Of a stretch of DNA of 64,000 nt, positions 41,538-49,365 are shown one piece after another. The stretch covers positions 56,276 to 120,275 of the forward strand of contig WQXO01000008.1 of NCBI GenBank assembly GCA_009784825.1, given 5' to 3'. A program made the translations under genes and the position numbers. The notes below the pieces were generated by a model, which saw nothing but the letters and a program-made list of their open reading frames with translations, was not told the DNA's origin and ran no database searches. Source of the stretch: Oscillospiraceae bacterium (GTDB taxonomy: Bacteria > Bacillota > Clostridia > Oscillospirales > Ruminococcaceae). Numbering within the stretch: position 1 is the stretch's first letter; every line of letters begins with the position of its first letter.

Positions 41538-43888
41538 GATTTTTAGAGTTATTAAAAAAAGAATACATTATATTCGACGGGGCGATGGGAACTGAGTTAC
41601 AGAAGTGTGGGTTGAAGCCCGGACAGTCACCCGAGGAGATGAATTTTTCCGCACCTGAAATTGTTAAAGGGGTCATACGCAGTTATGCCGGGGCAGGTTC
41701 GGATATTGTGAGTGCGAATACCTTTGGGGCGAACCGGTATAAATTAGGTAAGCCTGTTGAGGAGATGATTATACAGGCGATTAAAATCGCAAAAGAGGCG
41801 GTTTGTGATTTCCCCGATGTTCTTGTGGCACTCGATATTGGCCCAATCGGAAAGCTATTGAAGCCTACCGGAACGCTCGATTTCGATGAGGCTTATGACA
41901 TATTCGCCGAGCAGGTAAAGGCAGGGGTTAAAGGCGGTGCGGACTTAGTCGCTTTGCAGACGTTTTCGGATTTGCTTGAGCTTAAAGCGGCTTTATTGGC
42001 GGTTAAGGAAAATTCTGACTTGCCTGTTATATGCTCCATGACTTTTGAAGCGACTTCAAGGACTTTCACGGGCTGTCCCGTTTCTGCGGCGGCAGTGACA
42101 CTTACGGGGCTTGGGGCGGACATTATCGGGGTGAATTGTTCGTTAGGCCCTCATGAGCTGTTGCCTATAGTACGGGAAATGCGGGAATGGACTAATTTAC
42201 CGCTTGTGGTTAAGCCTAATGCGGGGTTGCCCGACCCTGTGACGGGTGAGTTTCGGTTAAGTAAAGAGGATTTCGCCTCCGATATGAAAAAGTTCGTTGA
42301 AATGGGGGTAAAACTATTAGGCGGGTGTTGCGGCACTTCCCCGGAGTATATAGAATTATTGAAAAGCAGTGTTGCGAAAATAATGCGGGACGATGTGGGC
42401 ATCGTCCCCTACGGCGGGGTTGTGTGTTCGGGAACGAGAACCGTTGTCATTGACCGTGTTCGGGTAATCGGGGAGCGGATTAACCCCACCGGTAAACGAT
42501 TGTTTAAGGAAGCATTATTAAGCGGGGATACCGATTATATTTTAGGGCAGGCAATCGAACAAGTTCGCGGGGGGGCAGATATTTTAGATGTGAATGTGGG
42601 GTTGCCCGAAATTAATGAAAAGCAGATGATGTTACGGGTTGTTGAGCTACTTCAAAGCATTACCGATTTGCCGTTGCAAATTGACAGCGGTCACCCTGAG
42701 GTAATCGAAGCGGCTTTGCGGCGTTATAACGGGAAACCGATTGTAAATTCCGTCAACGGTAAGGAGGAAAGTCTGTCGGAAATTCTGCCGATTGTGAAAA
42801 AGTATGGGGCGATGGTAATCGGGTTGACTCTTGACGAGAATGGTATTCCCGAGACGGCACAGGGGCGTTATGAAATTGCTGAACGGATTTTAACCCGTGC
42901 TGGTGCTTTGGGCATACCGAAACAGGATATAATTATCGATTGTTTGACGCTTACGGTTTCTACCGAGGCGAATGCCGCCCGTGTGACACTTGAGGCGGTT
43001 AAGATGATTAAGGAACGCCTCGGGTTGAAAACCGCTCTTGGTGTTTCTAACGTGTCGTTCGGGCTGCCTAACCGTGATATAATTAATTCTTCATTTTTGT
43101 CATCAGCGTTACAGGGTGGCTTGGATTTACCGATAATTAACCCGAATTCTGAAGCTGTTATGGGGGCGGTTCGTGCGTATAAGCTACTTAACGGGTATGA
43201 CGAGAACGCTTTTGAATATATCAAGGCGTATGGAAATAAATCGGAAAATATTTCGGACACCATATATGGTGTCCCTACGTTGGAGGCAGCGATTTCTGCG
43301 GGGTTGAAAAAAGACAGTGTGGTTATCACCGAGCGGTTGCTTGAAGAAGTTTCTGCCATGACAATCATAAACGAACATTTAGTCCCCGCCTTAGACAGGG
43401 TTGGAAATGATTATGAGCAGGGGCGGATTTTCCTGCCGCAGTTGATTTTGTCGGCTGAAACGGCGGGGGTGTGTTTTGACGTGATTAAAAAGAAAATCCC
43501 GTTGTCTGAAAAGCAGAACAACGGTAAAATCCTGTTGGCGACGGTTAAAGGGGATATTCACGATATTGGGAAAAATATTGTGAAGGTGTTATTGGAGAAT
43601 TATGGGTATGATATTATTGATTTGGGGAAAGATGTTGCTCCTGAGTTAATCGTTGAAGCTGCCGTTAAAAATGACGTACAGTTAATCGGGTTGTCCGCAC
43701 TTATGACAACTACATTAGGTGCGATGGCACAGACCATTAAATTAGTGAAGGAGCAGGGGTTGACTTGTCCTGTTATGGTGGGTGGTGCGGTACTTAATAA
43801 AGAATATGCCGCTTCGATTAATGCGGATTATTATGCAAGGGACGCAAAGGGTGCGGTGGATATTGCGAAATCTGTTTTTGCGGGCTGA
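41534..43888 (+). CDS. metH: B12-dependent methionine synthase, no activation domain
   Basis: 784 residues. Homocysteine domain with zinc ligands (GVNCS near 200, GGCCGTSPEYI near 265), pterin domain (RVIGERINPTGKRLFKEAL from about 310), helical cap and B12 domain with the lower-axial His676 in GDIHDIGKN. Methylates homocysteine from methyl-THF. Two short palindromic repeats are embedded in frame: about residues 285-293 (linker between first two domains) and 574-582 (before the cap). The stop codon lies inside a third copy. Confidence 0.95.
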   Translation: MRFLELLKKEYIIFDGAMGTELQKCGLKPGQSPEEMNFSAPEIVKGVIRSYAGAGSDIVSANTFGANRYKLGKPVEEMIIQAIKIAKEAVCDFPDVLVALDIGPIGKLLKPTGTLDFDEAYDIFAEQVKAGVKGGADLVALQTFSDLLELKAALLAVKENSDLPVICSMTFEATSRTFTGCPVSAAAVTLTGLGADIIGVNCSLGPHELLPIVREMREWTNLPLVVKPNAGLPDPVTGEFRLSKEDFASDMKKFVEMGVKLLGGCCGTSPEYIELLKSSVAKIMRDDVGIVPYGGVVCSGTRTVVIDRVRVIGERINPTGKRLFKEALLSGDTDYILGQAIEQVRGGADILDVNVGLPEINEKQMMLRVVELLQSITDLPLQIDSGHPEVIEAALRRYNGKPIVNSVNGKEESLSEILPIVKKYGAMVIGLTLDENGIPETAQGRYEIAERILTRAGALGIPKQDIIIDCLTLTVSTEANAARVTLEAVKMIKERLGLKTALGVSNVSFGLPNRDIINSSFLSSALQGGLDLPIINPNSEAVMGAVRAYKLLNGYDENAFEYIKAYGNKSENISDTIYGVPTLEAAISAGLKKDSVVITERLLEEVSAMTIINEHLVPALDRVGNDYEQGRIFLPQLILSAETAGVCFDVIKKKIPLSEKQNNGKILLATVKGDIHDIGKNIVKVLLENYGYDIIDLGKDVAPELIVEAAVKNDVQLIGLSALMTTTLGAMAQTIKLVKEQGLTCPVMVGGAVLNKEYAASINADYYARDAKGAVDIAKSVFAG
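42387..42413. repeat. Palindrome + CTACG repeat, copy A (inside metH)
   Basis: GGGACGATG-TGGG-CATCGTCCC (9-bp stem) then CTACG. Translated as part of RDDVGIVPYGG in a domain linker. Same loop and inner stem as copy C, with different outer pairs that still match. Confidence 0.8.
43255..43279. repeat. Palindrome + CTACG repeat, copy B (inside metH)
   Basis: GGACACCAT-AT-ATGGTGTCC then CTACG. Translated as SDTIYGVPT. The stem sequence is unrelated to copies A and C; the tail is the same. Confidence 0.7.
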
Positions 43889-43908
43889 TGTGGGCATCAG
43901 CCCCTACG
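43882..43908. repeat. Palindrome + CTACG repeat, copy C (between metH and cysS)
   Basis: GGGCTGATG-TGGG-CATCAGCCC then CTACG and a T-run. The metH stop (TGA 43886-43888) is in the left arm; the cysS stop (TAG, complement of 43904-43906) is in the CTACG tail. With the T-run it can also act as the metH terminator. Confidence 0.85.
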
Positions 43909-45295
43909 TTTTTTTCTTGATATTAACGCCTTGTCGGGTTTCTTCAATTATATACCCTTTTGATTGAACCTCATTTCTTATTTCATCAGCTAATGCGAAA
44001 TCTTTCGCCGCTTTTGCCGCCTTACGTTTTTCGACTAAGGCGGTTATTTCATCAGGGATTGCCTCTTCTTCAGCGTAGATTAACCCTAACACATTGTTCA
44101 TTTCATCGAATAATTTTCGGTATTCAGCTAAATCTTCGGCGGAAATTCCGTCGTTTATTGCGGAGTTAATGTCACGGACAAGTTCAAACATTGCCGAAAT
44201 ACCGTCGGCGGTGTTAAAGTCATCGTCCATTGCGGTTATGAATTGTGTTCTTCTTTGTGCGACTGTTGTCTTTGCCGATTCGGATAAGTTGCCGGGGTGT
44301 GAGGACGTGCGTCCGCAGGCACTGCGGCAATTCTTTAACCTTTCGATTGACTTGACCGCACTTTCCAAAACCTCGTCAGTGAAGTTCAATTGGCTGCGGT
44401 AGTGGGCACTCAACAGCATGAACCTTAAAGGCTCATATCCGAATTTCGCCGCCGCATCACGCACTAAGAAAAAGTTGTTCTTAGACTTCGCCATTTTGTC
44501 GCCGTTGATGTTTAACATGCCGTTATGAACCCAGTATTTCGAGAGTGGTTTGCCTGTTGCTGATTCGCTTTGGGCGATTTCGTTCTCGTGGTGCGGGAAA
44601 ATTAAATCCGCTCCGCCCCCGTGAATGTCAATAGTGTCCCCGATGTAATGCCGTGACATTGCGGAGCATTCGATATGCCAGCCGGGTCTGCCGTTACCGA
44701 AGGGGGATTCCCAGTAGGGTTCGTTTTCCTTTGCGGCTTTCCACAAGGCAAAGTCAAGAGGGGAACGCTTTTTATTCGTTTCATCGTCAAGACGGTTGCT
44801 TGCACCCTCTTGCAGTTCTTCTAAAGAATTGCGGGATAATTTACCGTAGCCCTTGAACTTTTCTGCCATGAAGTATACATCGCCGCCCGATTCATACGCA
44901 TAGTCTTTTTCGATTAATGTTTTGACCAATTCAATAATCAAGTCCATGCTTTCGGTTACCTTCGGGTGAATATCGGCGTCTGAGACATTCAGTCCACGTG
45001 CGTCGGTAAAGTATTCCTTTATGGCGTTTTCCGACACTTCTAAGGAAGAAATGCCTTGTTCGTTGGCACGCTTGATAATCTTATCGTCAACGTCGGTGAA
45101 GTTCTGGACGAATAATACGTCATAGCCCCGATATTTCAAATACCTTCGCATTACGTCAAACACGCATAATGCACGTGCGTTTCCGAGGTGTATGAGATTA
45201 TATACCGTCGGCCCGCATGCGTATATAGCGGCTTTCCCGCTGTTCACGGGGACAAATTCTTCCTTTTTGCGTGAAAGTGTGTTATAAATTTGCAT
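43904..45295 (-). CDS. cysS: Cysteinyl-tRNA synthetase
   Basis: 463 residues. Zinc and signature regions: YACGPTVYNLIHLGNARALCVFD, WHIECSAMS, HGGGADLIFPHHENEIAQSE and the KMSKS equivalent KMAKSKN. The linker around residues 325-333 (CGRTSSHPG) is encoded by a GC-rich double palindrome. AAAGGAG precedes the start. Last gene of tatD-CBS-small membrane protein-cysS. Confidence 0.95.
   Translation of the reverse strand: MQIYNTLSRKKEEFVPVNSGKAAIYACGPTVYNLIHLGNARALCVFDVMRRYLKYRGYDVLFVQNFTDVDDKIIKRANEQGISSLEVSENAIKEYFTDARGLNVSDADIHPKVTESMDLIIELVKTLIEKDYAYESGGDVYFMAEKFKGYGKLSRNSLEELQEGASNRLDDETNKKRSPLDFALWKAAKENEPYWESPFGNGRPGWHIECSAMSRHYIGDTIDIHGGGADLIFPHHENEIAQSESATGKPLSKYWVHNGMLNINGDKMAKSKNNFFLVRDAAAKFGYEPLRFMLLSAHYRSQLNFTDEVLESAVKSIERLKNCRSACGRTSSHPGNLSESAKTTVAQRRTQFITAMDDDFNTADGISAMFELVRDINSAINDGISAEDLAEYRKLFDEMNNVLGLIYAEEEAIPDEITALVEKRKAAKAAKDFALADEIRNEVQSKGYIIEETRQGVNIKKKT
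44302..44326. repeat. GC-rich double palindrome inside cysS
   Basis: GGACG-TG-CGTCC overlaps CCGCAG-GCA-CTGCGG. It encodes a short stretch of a variable CysRS linker, much like the insert in purD. Confidence 0.5.
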
Positions 45296-45307
45296 GTGTC
45301 AGCTCCT

Positions 45308-45463
45308 TTATGCGGGCGGATTTGAAAGGAATTCATGTATCATCGGGTAAATAAAGTAAAAGAAAAGTGCGGCTGCCAGTGCGACAAAGAATATAATCCA
45401 GTTGCGGGCGATTGTTTTTTTGAAGTTGTCATCGCTGTTTTTATTTTTTTGCGGCTTTTTCAT
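45308..45463 (-). CDS. Small single-helix membrane protein
   Basis: 51 residues: a basic N-terminus (MKKPQKNKNSDDNFKKT), one hydrophobic helix (about 21-42, rich in Phe/Ala/Ile), then a short acidic end. Start lies 23 bases inside the 3' end of the CBS gene, with GGAGG ten bases before the ATG; cysS follows 12 bases after the stop. Tight coupling and clean basic-hydrophobic layout support coding. Function unknown; it may anchor the soluble CBS protein. Confidence 0.7.
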   Translation of the reverse strand: MKKPQKNKNSDDNFKKTIARNWIIFFVALAAALFFYFIYPMIHEFLSNPPA

Positions 45464-46355
45464 TATCAGGTGTCCTCCGATATGCTATTACTCTGCTTAT
45501 ACAATTGTCCTCGACACCGACTGCTACGAAACGAATGTCCTTGTAGTCGGCGTGGGGGGCGTTTTCGTCCTCGTCGGGGATAAACCCGAGTAAATCGGTC
45601 ACAAACCCCGCTACGGTATCATATTCGTGGTCGTCGGGAAGCTCATACCCGAATAATTCAAGAACGTCCTCCGGGTCGGTTTCCCCGTCAATGTCATACT
45701 TGTCTTCCCCGATTTTCTTTATATCGAGTTCCTCTTCGTCGTATTCATCTTGGATATTACCCATGATTTCCTCGACTAAGTCCTCCATTGTGACAATTCC
45801 TGCGGTTCCGCCGTATTCATCGATTACGATTGCCATGCCCGCCTTTTCCTTGGTCAAAATCTTAAACAATGACGTGCAGGACTGCGATTCGGGGACGAAT
45901 ACCGCTTCTCTTAAAAAATTGTTGATTGAAAAGCTGTCTAACTCGTTACTGCCTATGAGCGACAGCAAATCCTTAACTATTATTATGCCGGTGATGTTGT
46001 CTATATTTTCCTTGTAGACGGGCATTCTCGAGAACCCCTCGTCAAGTGCGAGATAAATTACATCGTCAAGCCCTGTGTCCTCCTCAATGCCCACGACGTT
46101 TACACGGTGGGTCATCACGTCTGACACGGCAAGGTCGTCAAACTCGAATGCGTTACTGATGATTTCGGCACTGGTATCCTCAATAAAGCCGCTTTCACTT
46201 CCTGCGTCAACCATTGAGAGAATTACGTCCTCAACGGTGTCACTGTCCTCCGGGAAGTTTTTCTTTATCGTTCGCCCTGTTAATTTGTGCAAGCCGATAA
46301 TCGGTGCAAGGAATAAATTTTTGGTTTTGTTTCGTTTTCGACTGTCAGATTCCAT
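45441..46355 (-). CDS. CBS-pair/CorC-type protein without membrane domain
   Basis: 304 residues. Two CBS motifs (about 75-195; VSDVMTHRVNVVGI, FSRMPVYKENIDNITGIIIVKDLL, GMAIVIDEYGGTAGIVTMEDLVEEIMG) and a C-terminal CorC_HlyC domain (about 215-295). The DUF21 membrane domain of full HlyC/CorC proteins is missing, as in CorC/YbeX. Linked to magnesium/cobalt efflux in relatives. Lies between tatD and a tiny membrane protein. Confidence 0.88.
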   Translation of the reverse strand: MESDSRKRNKTKNLFLAPIIGLHKLTGRTIKKNFPEDSDTVEDVILSMVDAGSESGFIEDTSAEIISNAFEFDDLAVSDVMTHRVNVVGIEEDTGLDDVIYLALDEGFSRMPVYKENIDNITGIIIVKDLLSLIGSNELDSFSINNFLREAVFVPESQSCTSLFKILTKEKAGMAIVIDEYGGTAGIVTMEDLVEEIMGNIQDEYDEEELDIKKIGEDKYDIDGETDPEDVLELFGYELPDDHEYDTVAGFVTDLLGFIPDEDENAPHADYKDIRFVAVGVEDNCISRVIAYRRTPDNEKAAKK

Positions 46356-46376
46356 GATAATCCTTTCGGTTTTGTG

Positions 46377-47147
46377 TTAAAATTCTATATTGAAAAATCG
46401 TTTTGCGTTTTCATTACATATTTTGACCGTTTCTTCAACGGTTAATCCCTTTATTTCGGCAACCTTAGCGGCTGTGTACCATGCCATTGAGCTGTCGCAG
46501 AGTTTTCCTCGGAACGGTTCGGGTGCCATGTAGGGACAGTCGGTTTCGAGCATCAGCATATCCATTGGCACGGCTTCGCAGGCTTCGATTGCCTTGCGGG
46601 CGTTTTTGAACGTCAGCACTCCCGTAAAACTTATATAAATCCCCATTTTCACTAATTCACGAGCGGTTTCCCCGCTTCCCGAATAGCAGTGCATGACACC
46701 TCTCGGGCGGTATTCTCTTAGAATAGTCATGGTGTCTTCAGTGGAATCGCGGGAGTGGATTATTACGGGGAGGTTCAGCTTTTTCGCCAACTCAAGCTGT
46801 TCCTTGAACGCTTTAATCTGAATTTCACGCCGTTCATGCCCGTCATAATGATAGTCTAACCCGGTTTCGCCGATTGCACGGACTTTTTCGTGCTTTGCAA
46901 GTTTTTCTAACTGTTTAATGTCAATATCGCTTTTTACGTCATGCGGGTGGATTCCCACCGAGGCGTAGACGTTACTGTAGCGTTCAGCGATTGCTACGGC
47001 TTTTCGGTTGCGTTCGGGATTGCAGCCGATTGCCATGAAGCCTGCCACGTTATCGGAGAACATCTGCTGTATAAGCGTGTCGGCGGTGTTTTTGTAAGCA
47101 CGGTCATCGTAATGTGCGTGCGTGTCGAATAGTTTTATTTTATCCAT
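46377..47147 (-). CDS. tatD: TatD-family metal-dependent hydrolase
   Basis: 256 residues, TIM-barrel nuclease/deacylase. Metal ligands visible: FDTHAHYDD, GIHPHD, GETGLDYHYD, IHSRDS, HCYSG and LETDCPYMAPEP. Members act as DNases or D-aminoacyl-tRNA deacylases. No strong Shine-Dalgarno seen before the ATG. First gene of the operon ending in cysS. Confidence 0.92.
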   Translation of the reverse strand: MDKIKLFDTHAHYDDRAYKNTADTLIQQMFSDNVAGFMAIGCNPERNRKAVAIAERYSNVYASVGIHPHDVKSDIDIKQLEKLAKHEKVRAIGETGLDYHYDGHERREIQIKAFKEQLELAKKLNLPVIIHSRDSTEDTMTILREYRPRGVMHCYSGSGETARELVKMGIYISFTGVLTFKNARKAIEACEAVPMDMLMLETDCPYMAPEPFRGKLCDSSMAWYTAAKVAEIKGLTVEETVKICNENAKRFFNIEF

Positions 47148-47175
47148 ATCTTAAAAAGTTTAACATGAAATCACC

Positions 47176-47373
47176 TTAACTCCAGTTAATAGCGTTAATG
47201 TCAATTGTTTCTCCATTTCGATATTCTGCACGAGCGGCAGAAATATCCATTATATCGTCGGGTGTTGCTACATCATCGGGAAGAAATCTTTTTATAATTT
47301 CCATTACAAGAATTTGTTCCGGCTCTTGCAATTGCTCGACCATAGTGTTAATTTGATTTGTCAGATTTGCCAT
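47176..47373 (-). CDS. Putative antitoxin of RelE-type pair
   Basis: 65 residues, mostly helical then acidic (MANLTNQINTMVEQLQEPEQILVMEIIKRF...). It follows the RelE-type toxin by four bases with AAAGGAG at a good distance before ATG 47373. No DNA-binding domain is obvious. Called an antitoxin from size, charge and position; the toxin-first order resembles HigBA. Confidence 0.7.
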   Translation of the reverse strand: MANLTNQINTMVEQLQEPEQILVMEIIKRFLPDDVATPDDIMDISAARAEYRNGETIDINAINWS

Positions 47374-47377
47374 AAAA

Positions 47378-47620
47378 TCACGCTCCTTTATACGCACCGC
47401 CACGTGGGGCGATTTTTTCAATCAATACTGTATTCTCGTCAGGATAGGAAAAGATTATACGCCAGTCACCGATACGCAACCGAAATGAGTCTGCCGTACC
47501 CTTTAGTGGTTTAATATCCCCGTTCGGAATTGCTGTTATTCCTTGTTTAAGTCGGTTTTTTGTGGTGCTGTCCATGCGGGATATAGATTTTACCGCTTGT
47601 TTTGAAAATTTGAATTCCAT
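47378..47620 (-). CDS. RelE-family toxin
   Basis: 80 residues. RelE core: FKFSKQAVKSISRMDSTTKNRLKQGI, then PLKGTADSFRLRIGDWRIIFSYPDENTVLIEKIAPRGGAYKG, typical of the RelE/YafQ-like mRNA interferases. First gene of the pair. Confidence 0.9.
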   Translation of the reverse strand: MEFKFSKQAVKSISRMDSTTKNRLKQGITAIPNGDIKPLKGTADSFRLRIGDWRIIFSYPDENTVLIEKIAPRGGAYKGA

Positions 47621-47654
47621 TTAATTAATCATCCTTAATGCAGTTTGCGAAACT

Positions 47655-47683
47655 ATTATAGCACATGTTGTTGACAATTTCAA
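47655..47683 (-). promoter_or_regulatory. RelE-pair promoter
   Basis: TTGAAA (47678-47683), 17-bp spacer, TATAAT (47655-47660), minus strand. Its -35 lies in the spacer of the divergent galM promoter, so the two should compete for polymerase. Confidence 0.75.
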
Positions 47684-47699
47684 GTAAGCGGTGTATAAT
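47671..47699 (+). promoter_or_regulatory. galM promoter (perfect consensus)
   Basis: TTGACA (47671-47676), 17-bp spacer, TATAAT (47694-47699). Confidence 0.85.
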
Positions 47700-47731
47700 T
47701 TTGGTAATATATTCAACGAAAGGTAAAACTT

Positions 47732-48697
47732 ATGATTGAAATTATTAAGCTGACTAATAAAAACATGTCTGCCACCCTCACGAATTATGGAGCAACCGTG
47801 ATGAACCTGTTCGTGCCCGACAAAAACAATAACCTTGTTGACGTTATTCTCGGGTATGACGATGTTGATGGTTATATCAACGGCGGCTCGTGTCAGGGAG
47901 CGGTTATGGGGCGTTTCGCCAACAGAATAGGCGGGGCGAAATTTACGTTAAACGGCACGACTTATAATCTTTTCAAGAATGACGGTGACAACTGCCTGCA
48001 TGGCGGGAGCGTCAGCTTCGGGAAAAGAATATGGGAGATTAGTAGTGTTAGTGAGGATTCTGTGACGTTTCGTTATGTCAGCCCCGACGGTGAGGAGAGC
48101 TTCCCCGGGGAGGTTGTTGTCACGGTATGTTATACATTAACCGAGAATTCGCTTCTTATTGAATATTTTGCAACGTCGGACGGTGACACGGTTTTAAACC
48201 TAACCAACCACGCTTATTTCAACTTGGGGGGATATAATAAGGGTGATATTCTCGGCACTGAATTGCAGATTTTTGCGGAAAATTACACACCTTTCGATAA
48301 GTTTAATATACCTGTCGGGGAGGTTGCCCCTGTAAAAGGTACTGTGTTCGATTTTATCGAGCCTAAGTTAATCGGTGCTGACAACACCGATTATGACCAT
48401 AATTATGTTTTGGGGGCGTTCGGGGTCATGAGAAAAGCCGCAATCGCTTATGACCGCAATACCTCAATAGAAATGACGACATTCACCGATATGCCGGCTA
48501 TGCAGTTTTATACGGCGTTGCACCTTGATGAAATCGGGAAGAACGGTGTTCGCCATTCTAAATACGGTGGGTTCTGCCTTGAAACGCAGTTTTCACCGGA
48601 TACACCTAATCAGCCCGATTTTGAGCAGTGTATATTAAAAAAAGGCGAGCAGTTTAAATCAACCACTGAATATGCGTTTTCTGTGAGAAAAACATAG
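47732..48697 (+). CDS. galM: Aldose 1-epimerase
   Basis: 321 residues, beta-supersandwich mutarotase. Seen: LTNYGATVMNLFVPDKNNN, GAVMGRFANRI, NLTNHAYFNLGG with catalytic His, DHNYVLG and LETQFSPDTPNQPDF with the catalytic Glu. Interconverts anomers of galactose or glucose. No sugar operon around it. Confidence 0.95.
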   Translation: MIEIIKLTNKNMSATLTNYGATVMNLFVPDKNNNLVDVILGYDDVDGYINGGSCQGAVMGRFANRIGGAKFTLNGTTYNLFKNDGDNCLHGGSVSFGKRIWEISSVSEDSVTFRYVSPDGEESFPGEVVVTVCYTLTENSLLIEYFATSDGDTVLNLTNHAYFNLGGYNKGDILGTELQIFAENYTPFDKFNIPVGEVAPVKGTVFDFIEPKLIGADNTDYDHNYVLGAFGVMRKAAIAYDRNTSIEMTTFTDMPAMQFYTALHLDEIGKNGVRHSKYGGFCLETQFSPDTPNQPDFEQCILKKGEQFKSTTEYAFSVRKT

Positions 48698-48728
48698 GGG
48701 ACGATACTAAATATCGCCCCGTTTTATC
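48697..48728 (+). terminator. galM terminator
   Basis: GGGG-A-CGATA and TATCG-CCCC pair with one bulged A, followed by GTTTTAT. It overlaps the last base of the galM stop and lies between convergent genes. Confidence 0.75.
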
Positions 48729-48935
48729 TTATGTATTCCCTTGTGCTTCCTTCGACTTTAACAATAACCGCTCAAACATCGTCATTTCGGGTTCGACTGC
48801 CGCTGTCGTGTCGGAAAACGATAATGAACCGTCCGCCGATTTTTCACCGGAGTCACCCGGAAGCACCGACGTGTCGTTCAACATTCCTGATAAAAGATTG
48901 TCTATTTCGCTTTGAGATAATACTCTCATAATCAA
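48729..48935 (-). CDS. Small protein with FliM N-terminus-like motif
   Basis: 68 residues from TTG 48935 (AAGGA eight bases before); ATG 48929 is the alternative. The first residues read MRVLSQSEIDNLLSGM, close to the SQSEIDALL motif with which FliM/FliY bind phospho-CheY. The rest is a flexible acidic linker and a short helix (MTMFERLLLKSKEAQ). No FliM core and no flagellar genes are present. Could be a stand-alone receiver-binding peptide; similarity from memory only. Confidence 0.65.
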   Translation of the reverse strand: MIMRVLSQSEIDNLLSGMLNDTSVLPGDSGEKSADGSLSFSDTTAAVEPEMTMFERLLLKSKEAQGNT

Positions 48936-49037
48936 ATACCCGTCCTTTATTAACAGTATAACTTATATCATGATAGCATATTTAAAATGAAATATCAAGT
49001 AGTTAAAGCAAAATAATTTATAAAAAGGAGAAAAATA

Positions 49038-49295
49038 ATGATTACTGTAAGAAAACCCACCCCTGAGGAAGTTCTCGAAATGCAGGCGAAGCCCACCTGG
49101 AGCTGTGAAGCGAGCCAGTTTAAATGGTCGTATAACGATTCTGAAACCTGCCTTATTATTAAAGGGAGGGTCAAGGTGACCTATGACGGCGGCTCGGCAG
49201 AGTTCGGCGAGGGTGATTTGGTGGTGTTCGCAAAGGGGCTTCAATGTGAATGGCATGTTATCGAAGATGTGGAGAAGTATTACAAATTCGGATAG
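49038..49295 (+). CDS. Small cupin-domain protein
   Basis: 85 residues, single cupin barrel of the DUF861/EutQ-like type: WSCEASQFKWSYNDSETCLIIKGRVKVTYDGG, FGEGDLVVFAKGLQCEW. The usual metal-binding His pattern is not obvious. AAAAGGAG precedes the ATG. Role unknown. Confidence 0.85.
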   Translation: MITVRKPTPEEVLEMQAKPTWSCEASQFKWSYNDSETCLIIKGRVKVTYDGGSAEFGEGDLVVFAKGLQCEWHVIEDVEKYYKFG

Positions 49296-49365
49296 AATTT
49301 GCATATTTTTACCTTTATGTGTTAATAATACTATTAACTTTTAATTAAGAAAGGATAGAATTATT

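Noticed and set aside
45464..47731. T-box leader for the cysS operon
   Set aside because: cysS follows other genes with overlaps of a few bases, and no T-box-like stem or antiterminator was seen before tatD.
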